DNA of 9,752 bases, taken from positions 1 to 9,752 of the forward strand of contig QAND01000009.1 in the NCBI GenBank assembly GCA_003150225.1. The letters are read 5' to 3'. The position numbers and the translations under genes are program-made. Below, piece by piece: positions 1-4,953 of this stretch (position 1 is the first letter of the stretch; each line of letters starts with the position of its first letter). The notes under the pieces were generated by a model, which saw only the letters and a list, made by a program, of their open reading frames with translations, was not told where the DNA came from and did not search any database. The stretch comes from Bacillota bacterium (GTDB lineage: Bacteria; Bacillota; Clostridia; Christensenellales; QAND01).

Positions 1-2
1 GG

Positions 3-37
3 CGGGCTGGGTGCAAAGGCTACACCCAGCCCGTTTT
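3..37 (+). terminator. Rho-independent terminator of an upstream gene
   Basis: An 11-bp perfect stem is seen: CGGGCTGGGTG (3-13) pairs with CACCCAGCCCG (23-33) around a 9-nt loop, followed by TTTT (34-37). This is the form of an intrinsic terminator, and it would end transcription of a gene lying left of the window. The T-run is short, so attenuation rather than full termination is possible. Confidence 0.75.
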
Positions 38-60
38 GACAGCCGGCAGAAGGAGACAGA

Positions 61-117
61 ATGGCTCATGAAAAAAGTGGCGAAGCAGGCCAGATGGTCA
101 AAAAACAGAATGCTTAG
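61..117 (+). CDS. Possible 18-residue small ORF or gene remnant
   Basis: A short frame (MAHEKSGEAGQMVKKQNA, then TAG) starts 5 nt after AGGAG (51-55), just downstream of the terminator. An overlapping frame from ATG 68 encodes 24 residues (MKKVAKQARW...) but sits 12 nt from the same ribosome site. The peptide is polar and lysine-rich, with no signal peptide or membrane segment. I do not recognise it. It could be a leader peptide, the start of a gene cut off by rearrangement, or chance. Its ribosome site is the only positive evidence. Confidence 0.2.
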   Translation: MAHEKSGEAGQMVKKQNA

Positions 118-286
118 TTCTCTGGAAACCATGGCGATATAGCCTAAACCCGGCAGTAACGAGCTTCGCTCTTAGGAGTGATCTACAGCTTCTTCTTTAT
201 ACATTCGGGTTTACATTCTATAAAAGAGCTTGCCATGAACCCCCATTACATCCATGACACCTCTTCTTATCCCTTCATAAATTTGT

Positions 287-324
287 ATGCGCGCAAGCGG
301 ACCATAGCGTCTGTTGGCGCGCAT
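287..324 (+). repeat. 8-bp inverted repeat ATGCGCGC/GCGCGCAT
   Basis: ATGCGCGC (287-294) and GCGCGCAT (317-324) are perfect inverted copies separated by 22 nt, and TTTTG follows the right arm. It could form a GC-rich hairpin in the leader of the sigma-like gene and act as a weak terminator or attenuator, or it could be a protein-binding palindrome. The long loop and short T-run make strong termination unlikely. Confidence 0.4.
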
Positions 325-366
325 TTTGTTATATATGCGGCTTTTCCATAGGATGCCGTAGTCCGC

Positions 367-408
367 CCAATCAATCGTTTTGGCTCATTCAAAAAAACGG
401 TTGATTGG
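367..408 (+). promoter_or_regulatory. 15-bp hairpin reaching the ribosome site of the sigma-like gene
   Basis: The left arm (367-381, CCAATCAATCGTTTT) pairs with the right arm (394-408, AAAACGGTTGATTGG) at all 15 positions, one of them a T-G pair (375/400) that would be a wobble in RNA. The loop is 12 nt. The right arm includes the first two G's of the GGAGG ribosome site (407-411) for the start at 420. The structure could therefore limit translation of the sigma-like gene. No U-run follows it, so it is not a terminator on this strand. Confidence 0.55.
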
Positions 409-419
409 AGGATATGAAA

Positions 420-665
420 ATGGATGACAGACATCCCAAGAGAAGAAAGGACAAGTATAATCCCTATACCCTGTCATTGGTCGATGGGAAATGCTACCTC
501 TCGTTTAAAGACGGCCAGGGGTTCCCGCACAAGTTGGAACTGGATGTAAAGCTCTATGCGCTGTTTGACCGGTTTGAATTGGACGATCTCTCCTTCCTCA
601 ATGAGCAGGAGAGGCATCTGGATCAGACCGAGCTGAGCGAGGCTCTCTTATGTCAATGGTTTTGA
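420..665 (+). pseudogene. Truncated sigma-70-like protein of mobile-element type (N-terminal part only)
   Basis: The 81-residue product begins with a basic stretch (HPKRRKDK), then NPYTLSLVDGKCYLSFKDGQG, and later FELDDLSFLNEQERHLDQTELSEA. This resembles, from memory, the N-terminal half of small sigma-70-like proteins carried by many clostridial integrative elements. In those, a helix-turn-helix similar to sigma region 4 follows this part. Here the similarity stops near residue 76 and the frame ends at TGA 663-665, inside sequence belonging to an ABC ATPase, so the DNA-binding half is missing. ATG 420 is chosen because it lies 8 nt after GGAGG (407-411). ATG 414, in the same frame, is only 2 nt away, and an upstream TTG (405) overlaps the ribosome site. 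A hairpin covers part of that site. The family assignment is a pattern judgement; the truncation follows from it. Confidence 0.6.
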
Positions 666-1087
666 GAGATATACCCAAGTTAATGGATGAAGCCACCAGC
701 GGCCTGGATCCAGTGGTGCGGAACGAGATACTGGACATCTTTCTGGAGTTCATCCAGGACGAGCGCAAGTCCATCCTGGTATCTAGCCACATCACCGGCG
801 ACTTGGAGAAGGTGGCGGACTATATCACTTTCCTCCACGGGGGGAAGGTGCTCCTCAGCCAGAACCGGGATGAGCTTTTGGAGCGGTATGGCGTGCTCCG
901 GTGCGGCTTGGGGGACTTTGGCAAACTGGATCCTGCCCTGGTGGAGGGGGTCCGGAAAAACCAGTTCGGCTACGAGGTCCTGGTGCGGGATCGCAGGGAT
1001 GCCGTTCGGCGGTATCCCAACTACCCGGTGGATCCGGCCAGCCTGGAGGAGATCATGGTGTTTTATGTAAGGGGGAAGGAAGCATGA
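650..1087 (+). pseudogene. 5'-truncated ABC transporter ATP-binding protein (C-terminal half)
   Basis: The frame encodes 145 residues from ATG 650. It carries the end of Walker B with the D-loop (LMDEATSGLDP, residues 11-21), the switch histidine in SSH (H47), and a C-terminal extension typical of ABC-2 exporter ATPases. Walker A, the Q-loop and the LSGGQ-like signature are absent, and nothing upstream encodes them. About 130 or more N-terminal residues are missing compared with a typical ATPase of this class. Walker B itself looks shortened: only LM precedes DE instead of about four hydrophobic residues. The product cannot bind or hydrolyse ATP alone. No good ribosome site precedes ATG 650, which lies inside the end of the truncated sigma-like frame, so coupled translation is possible. 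It overlaps the permease start by 4 bases (ATGA), showing that the two were once a normal pair. Intact relatives often sit beside a GntR-type regulator; none is left here. Confidence 0.85.
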
Positions 1088-1713
1088 CCGGCCTGTTGAT
1101 GAAAGATCTTTTGAACCTCAAGCGGACCCTTTTGGGCATGTTAGGGCTGATGGCGATCTATGGGGTGGTGTTTTCCGCCTTGATGGGGGATGCTTCCAGC
1201 TTTCTGTCCAGTATGCTAACGGTGATCTTCATCACGGTGACCGTCAGCTCCTTTAGCTATGATGCCCTGGTTCGGTGGGACCGGTACGCCCTGTCCCTGC
1301 CGGTGAGTCGCCGGGATTTGGTGGCCAGTAAGTACCTTTTGGCGGTGGTGCTGGCGGCTGTCGGGGCCATAGCGGCCTTTGCCATGGGCGTGATCATGGG
1401 CCTTTTCCACCACGATCTGGTGCTGGAGGAGCTGGGCTTGTCCACGGTAATCTCCGTCGGAGGCGGCCTGCTGATCGTGGCCATCCTACTGCCTCTGATT
1501 TTTAAATTTGGGGTAGAGAAGAGCCGCCTCATGCTCATTGGAGTGGTGCTGATCCCCTTGGGGCTGGTGTACCTTTTGAAATGGCTCCAGATTCCCCTGC
1601 CGGATTTCAGCATCCTGATGACCCAGGCTTGGCTGGCGCCCTTGGCCGGGCTCCTCTTTCTGGGACTCTCCTATTTTATATCGGTGGCCATCTTCCAACG
1701 GAAAGAGCTTTGA
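1084..1713 (+). CDS. ABC-2 type transporter permease
   Basis: The product is a 209-residue membrane protein with about six hydrophobic segments, roughly at residues 14-33, 40-56, 83-106, 119-143, 148-167 and 184-205. The segment RYALSLPVSRRDLVASKY (68-84) between the second and third is characteristic of the small ABC-2 permease family (ABC2_membrane_5-like). The protein would form the membrane channel of an exporter, with the adjacent ATPase supplying energy; the substrate is unknown. The start is ATG 1084, overlapping the ATPase stop as ATGA. A longer in-frame extension upstream would run through the ATPase gene and is rejected. The permease looks intact, but its cognate ATPase is broken, so it is probably non-functional unless another ATPase serves it. 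It may now be decaying. Confidence 0.88.
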   Translation: MTGLLMKDLLNLKRTLLGMLGLMAIYGVVFSALMGDASSFLSSMLTVIFITVTVSSFSYDALVRWDRYALSLPVSRRDLVASKYLLAVVLAAVGAIAAFAMGVIMGLFHHDLVLEELGLSTVISVGGGLLIVAILLPLIFKFGVEKSRLMLIGVVLIPLGLVYLLKWLQIPLPDFSILMTQAWLAPLAGLLFLGLSYFISVAIFQRKEL

Positions 1714-1737
1714 TTTTTTGTGCGTACCTCCTATAAT
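1710..1737 (+). promoter_or_regulatory. Sigma-A-type promoter for the acetyltransferase
   Basis: TTGATT (1710-1715) and a perfect TATAAT (1732-1737) are separated by 16 nt. The -35 overlaps the stop codon of the permease. The expected start of transcription near 1744 leaves a leader of about 20 nt before ATG 1765, so the acetyltransferase has its own promoter. Confidence 0.65.
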
Positions 1738-1764
1738 AGAGGCATATCACAGGAGGTGAAGAAG

Positions 1765-2274
1765 ATGGCATGGACGCTTTGTGCGGTAACGGATGAAAAT
1801 CAGGTAAATACCGTGGCTCAGGTGGCGCAAGAGATATGGCACCAGCATTATGGAGATTTATTGGGAAAGGACCAAGTGGACTATATGGTGGACCGGTTTC
1901 AATCGGCGCCCGCCATCTCCCGCCAGCTGCGGGAGGAAGGTTACCGGTATTATCTCGTTCTGGTAGATGGGAAGCCCAATGGCTATGTGGGACTGGTTCC
2001 AGAGGGTGACCGGCTGTTTTTGAGCAAGCTGTACCTGCGCGCTCAGGTCCGGGGGCAGGGGATTGCCCGTGGAGTGATGGACTTTCTTTGCAATCTATGC
2101 AGGCTAGAGGGGTATCAAACCATCTGGCTTACCGTCAACAAACACAATGCCGGGTCCATCGCGGTTTACCAGCATCTGGGCTTTCGGACGGTGGACAGCC
2201 AGGTGGCGGATATTGGCGGCGGCTATGTGATGGACGATTACATTATGGAGTTTACCGTGACCAATCCATGTTAA
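1765..2274 (+). CDS. GNAT family N-acetyltransferase
   Basis: This 169-residue protein would transfer an acetyl group from acetyl-CoA to an unknown amine, probably in the cytoplasm. The family signature is seen at residues 88-106: a beta strand (KLYLRAQ), the pyrophosphate-binding loop RGQGIA (96-101) and the following helix. The later WLTVNKHNAGSIAVYQHLGFRTV (121-143) is the usual GNAT motif B, with N128 and Y135 in typical positions. ATG 1765 is chosen because AGGAGGTG (1751-1758) precedes it by 6 nt; a GTG at 1720 in the same frame has no ribosome site and overlaps the promoter. The gene is monocistronic, with its own promoter and a strong terminator directly after the stop. Similarity to metabolite, peptide or antibiotic acetyltransferases cannot be separated from the sequence alone. 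Confidence 0.88.
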   Translation: MAWTLCAVTDENQVNTVAQVAQEIWHQHYGDLLGKDQVDYMVDRFQSAPAISRQLREEGYRYYLVLVDGKPNGYVGLVPEGDRLFLSKLYLRAQVRGQGIARGVMDFLCNLCRLEGYQTIWLTVNKHNAGSIAVYQHLGFRTVDSQVADIGGGYVMDDYIMEFTVTNPC

Positions 2275-2275
2275 G

Positions 2276-2306
2276 AAAACGCCTTGGAAGGATCCAAGGC
2301 GTTTTT
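2276..2306. terminator. Bidirectional terminator between the acetyltransferase and aldolase genes
   Basis: A 12-bp perfect stem, AAAACGCCTTGG (2276-2287) with CCAAGGCGTTTT (2294-2305), encloses a 6-nt loop. It has T-runs on both strands and lies exactly between two convergent stop codons. It should end transcripts from both sides. Confidence 0.9.
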
Positions 2307-2960
2307 CTAATAAAGGCCGCGTTGCTTGCGGGACTGCGCCATGGCCTCTACAAGATATTCCTCCGGTAGGGCTCTGGGACGTCCCCTGCCTACGGCGGTA
2401 AGATAGATTTGGCAGAGGCGCTCTAAGTGGTCGGTCGCTGAAAGGGCGTCTTCTATGGAACGGCCTACCCCCACGCCTCCGTGATTTTGCAGCAGGACCG
2501 CCGCTCGATCCCGCAAAGAGGCGCCTGTGTTTAGTGCCAGAGGGGCGCTTCCGGGCGGCGCGAAGGGAGCGACGGCGATGGAACCGCCCAGATAGAGAAC
2601 CGCTTCAATATCCACGGGCGGGATGGTGGCGATCCCCTCCAGGCTGGCGGCGGTTACGGCATAGGGGGAATGGGTATGGACCACTGCCATGACATCGGGC
2701 CGCAGCTCATAGATTCTCCTGTGCAGAGACATTTCGATGGAAGGCGGATAGGGGCCCTGGGCGCCTGAGCCATCCAGCCGCACCAGACAGAGGTCTTCCC
2801 GGGTCGTTATGGGGTAAGGCCGTGAGGAGGGCGTGATGACAAAGGCGTCTTCATGGGTCCGGACGCTGACGTTGCCGGACGTTCCCAGGGCATAGCCCCG
2901 CTGACAGATGGCCTGGATGGCGGCGATGACCGCGTCTCTGGCCTGATCCTGGGTATACAT
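2307..2960 (-). CDS. Class II aldolase/adducin family protein (FucA/AraD-like)
   Basis: The 217-residue protein matches the length of L-fuculose-phosphate aldolase and L-ribulose-5-phosphate 4-epimerase. The substrate-phosphate loop is GTSGNVS (26-32). The presumed catalytic acid is E76 (PSIEMSLH). The zinc histidines are H95 and H97 (VVHTHSPYA) and H160 (LQNHGG), all in family order. It would cleave a phosphorylated ketose or aldol to dihydroxyacetone phosphate or pyruvate plus an aldehyde, in the cytoplasm. The exact substrate is not readable. ATG 2960 lies 6 nt after AGGAGGA (2973-2967 on the minus strand). No sugar kinase or isomerase is next to it, so a pathway cannot be assigned. It diverges from galE over a 117-bp spacer. 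Alternatives include methylthioribulose-phosphate dehydratase-like or other superfamily members. Confidence 0.88.
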   Translation of the reverse strand: MYTQDQARDAVIAAIQAICQRGYALGTSGNVSVRTHEDAFVITPSSRPYPITTREDLCLVRLDGSGAQGPYPPSIEMSLHRRIYELRPDVMAVVHTHSPYAVTAASLEGIATIPPVDIEAVLYLGGSIAVAPFAPPGSAPLALNTGASLRDRAAVLLQNHGGVGVGRSIEDALSATDHLERLCQIYLTAVGRGRPRALPEEYLVEAMAQSRKQRGLY

Positions 2961-2991
2961 GGGCAGTCCTCCTATTCAGATGTTGTGTTTT

Positions 2992-3021
2992 TTTATAGTG
3001 TAACATGACGGGATGTTTCCA
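2992..3021 (-). promoter_or_regulatory. Possible promoter of the aldolase gene
   Basis: On the minus strand, TGGAAA (3021-3016) and TATAAA (2997-2992) are separated by 18 nt, each differing from consensus at one or two positions. They sit about 30 nt upstream of the start codon. The fit is only moderate. Confidence 0.35.
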
Positions 3022-3043
3022 TCCATCCCATTGAGGAATTTTG

Positions 3044-3052
3044 TGGTATGAT
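3044..3052 (+). promoter_or_regulatory. Possible extended -10 promoter of galE
   Basis: TGGTATGAT has the TGn extension followed by TATGAT (3047-3052), one mismatch from TATAAT. No good -35 is found 16-18 nt upstream, which is tolerated in extended -10 promoters. It lies 25 nt before ATG 3078. Confidence 0.4.
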
Positions 3053-3077
3053 AAAGGAAAAGACAAAGGAGGCGACT

Positions 3078-4088
3078 ATGGCCAGAATCCTTGTGACCGG
3101 CGGAGCCGGGTATATTGGCAGCCACACCTGTGTGGAACTCCTCAACGCCGGGTATGATGTGACCATTGTGGATAATCTCTGCAACAGCAAACGGACGGTG
3201 GTGGACCGCATCCAGCGGATCACCGGCCGGCAGATAACCTTTGTTGAGGCGGACGTACGGGACCGGTCGGCGCTGCTGTCCGCCCTTGCCGGGGTGGACG
3301 GGGTGATCCACTTTGCTGGGCTGAAAGCGGTGGGGGAATCGGTAGCCAAGCCCTTGGCCTACTACGACAACAACCTGGGCAGCACCATTGCCCTTTGTGA
3401 GTCCATGGCAAAGAGGGGAATCCGCGCCCTGGTGTTCAGTTCCTCGGCCACGGTGTACGGTGATCCCGCTGCCGTCCCCATAAAGGAGGACTTTCCCCTT
3501 TCCTGTACCAACCCATACGGCTGGACCAAGCTCATGGGAGAGCAGATCCTGCGGGATACCGCGGCGATCCATGGAGACTGGGGCGTTCTGCTGCTCCGGT
3601 ACTTTAATCCCATCGGAGCCCATGAGAGCGGGGAAATCGGAGAGGATCCCAATGGGATCCCCAATAACCTCTTGCCCTATATTGCCAAGGTAGCGGTGGG
3701 CCTGCTTCCCGCCCTCACCATCTATGGGAACGATTATCCTACCCGGGACGGCACCGGTATCCGGGACTATATCCATGTGGTGGATCTGGCCCGGGGCCAT
3801 GTAAACGCCATAGAATACGCCCTAAACCATCCTGGTGTGGAGGAGATCAACCTGGGTACCGGAACCGGATCCAGCGTATTGGAGGTGCTTCACGCCTTTG
3901 AACGGGCCTGCGGCAGGCCCCTACCCCATGTGATTGGCCCCCGGCGGGCGGGGGATGTTCCCGCCTGTTATGCTGATATCACAAAAGCTGCCCGGCTGCT
4001 GCACTGGCGGGCGGAGAAGAACTTGGATCAGATGTGCCGGGATACCTGGAATTGGCAGAGCAAAAATCCCCATGGCTATGGGGACTAA
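3078..4088 (+). CDS. galE: UDP-glucose 4-epimerase
   Basis: The 336-residue protein interconverts UDP-glucose and UDP-galactose (or N-acetyl forms) using bound NAD, in the Leloir pathway and for surface polysaccharide precursors. The extended short-chain dehydrogenase features are present: the NAD loop GGAGYIGSH (8-16), D32 for the ribose, FAGLKAV (79-85), S123 in SSSATVYG, and the catalytic pair Y147/K151 in YGWTK. The phrase LLRYFNPIGAHESG and a later RDGTGIRDYIHVVDLARGH block are specific to GalE rather than to dTDP-glucose dehydratases. The length matches the family. ATG 3078 lies 5 nt after AAAGGAGG (3065-3072). The next gene starts 18 nt after its stop, so the two probably share a transcript. 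No other galactose genes are in the window, so a housekeeping or cell-surface role is as likely as galactose use. Confidence 0.95.
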   Translation: MARILVTGGAGYIGSHTCVELLNAGYDVTIVDNLCNSKRTVVDRIQRITGRQITFVEADVRDRSALLSALAGVDGVIHFAGLKAVGESVAKPLAYYDNNLGSTIALCESMAKRGIRALVFSSSATVYGDPAAVPIKEDFPLSCTNPYGWTKLMGEQILRDTAAIHGDWGVLLLRYFNPIGAHESGEIGEDPNGIPNNLLPYIAKVAVGLLPALTIYGNDYPTRDGTGIRDYIHVVDLARGHVNAIEYALNHPGVEEINLGTGTGSSVLEVLHAFERACGRPLPHVIGPRRAGDVPACYADITKAARLLHWRAEKNLDQMCRDTWNWQSKNPHGYGD

Positions 4089-4106
4089 CGTAGAGGAGGG
4101 ACGTTT

Positions 4107-4856
4107 ATGCGGTTGACCTTGATGGGCACGGCCCATGGGTATCAGACCTACTGCCGGTTTGTATCCTCCTCCCTTTTGGAGGTAAACGGCAGAATGTATT
4201 TGATTGACGCCGGTCCTCCGGCGGATGGATTGATCATCCGGCAAGGGAAGGATGTAAAACGGCTGAACGGCGTATTTATCACCCATATGCATGAGGATCA
4301 TGCTGGGAGCCTGCCGGGTATTGTAAAATGCCTCAACCGCCACCCTTATGAGGATCAGCATACCCACTTTGTGCTGCCCCAAGAGGGGGCTTACGAGGCC
4401 CTTATGGCTTGGTGCACCATGCTCCATACCAACATGAAGGAGGGGCTTATCTCCCATACCGTAGCTCAGCCTGGCGTATGCTTTGACGACGGCGTGCTGA
4501 AGGTAACGGCCATCGGGAACCACCATCTGCCCTGCGATGAGGGGTACCTCTCCTACAGCTATCTGATGGAAGCGCAGGGAAAGAGCATCCTGTTTACAGG
4601 AGATCTTTCCTTCGGATGCGCAGACTTTCCCATGATCGGCACGGAGCGGGATATCGATCTCTGCGTCTGCGAGTCCGCCCACATCACCCCGGAGAACACC
4701 TTGGATAAACTGATGCGGTGCCGGTTTGGACGGCTGGTGTTTAACCATCTCCATGAAAAATGGCATGGAGAGGGGGAACAAACCCTTTACGACAGCTATA
4801 AGAGCGTTCCCTATCCCATCCAGATCGGTCATGACGGGGACGTGCTTGAGCTATAA
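4107..4856 (+). CDS. MBL-fold metallo-hydrolase
   Basis: The 249-residue protein has the metallo-beta-lactamase fold. The metal motif is THMHEDHAG (59-67; H60, H62, D64, H65). The bridging aspartate is D166 in FTGD. Candidate remaining ligands are H139/H140 (GNHH) and H214 or H216 (FNHLHEKW). It is a hydrolase with two metal ions; the substrate cannot be told. The overall layout suggests the RNase Z/phosphodiesterase-like side of the superfamily rather than a beta-lactamase, and no signal peptide is visible. ATG 4107 follows GAGGAGGG (4093-4100) by 6 nt. It lies 18 nt downstream of galE with no terminator between, so it is probably cotranscribed with it. A strong terminator follows about 40 nt after the stop. 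Confidence 0.88.
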   Translation: MRLTLMGTAHGYQTYCRFVSSSLLEVNGRMYLIDAGPPADGLIIRQGKDVKRLNGVFITHMHEDHAGSLPGIVKCLNRHPYEDQHTHFVLPQEGAYEALMAWCTMLHTNMKEGLISHTVAQPGVCFDDGVLKVTAIGNHHLPCDEGYLSYSYLMEAQGKSILFTGDLSFGCADFPMIGTERDIDLCVCESAHITPENTLDKLMRCRFGRLVFNHLHEKWHGEGEQTLYDSYKSVPYPIQIGHDGDVLEL

Positions 4857-4895
4857 AAAGCGGCTTACGCCGCCCTGTTTGGAACGGGAAATATG

Positions 4896-4929
4896 AAAAA
4901 GACGACTGCCATTGGCAGTCGTCTTTTTT
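4896..4929. terminator. Bidirectional terminator between the MBL hydrolase and pyc
   Basis: A 15-bp perfect stem (4896-4910 with 4914-4928; core GACGACTGCC/GGCAGTCGTC) has an ATT loop. It carries T-runs on both strands and is placed between the two convergent genes. It should end the galE-MBL transcript and the pyc transcript. A smaller hairpin (GCGGC 4860-4864 with GCCGC 4869-4873) just upstream has no T-run. Confidence 0.93.
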
Positions 4930-4953
4930 AGAATGGACACGGAAAACCGCTAT

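Larger units (their letters stand above)
118..413. other. AT-richer gene-free leader region with inverted repeats
   Basis: No convincing protein-coding gene is visible here. A hand count of 181-420 gives about 42% GC, against about 57% and 68% in sampled 60-base lines of the permease and pyc. The region holds several inverted repeats: TAAACCCG (147-154) with CGGGTTTA (206-213), TTTATA (196-201) with TATAAA (219-224), and two longer ones listed separately. The heptamer TACATTC occurs at 200-206 and 212-218. The composition and the sigma-like gene that follows suggest mobile-element DNA, but no integrase, transposase or terminal repeat is seen. Confidence 0.5.

Noticed and set aside
1..420. CRISPR array or IS element ends in the left flank
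   Set aside because: The repeats are single inverted pairs of 6-15 bp, not regularly spaced direct repeats. No transposase, integrase or target duplication is visible.
901..1083. N-terminal extension of the permease frame
   Set aside because: This in-frame extension reads through the ATPase gene in another frame. The 4-base ATGA overlap and family length support ATG 1084.
2976..3800. Long 274-codon minus-strand frame opposite galE
   Set aside because: It lies antisense to a clear galE, has no recognisable domain and is low in family-like patterning. It is explained by codon bias on the other strand.
3921..4832. 303-codon minus-strand frame opposite galE end and the MBL gene
   Set aside because: It is antisense to two well-supported genes and has no motif. 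It also crosses the galE-MBL junction, so it is a shadow frame.
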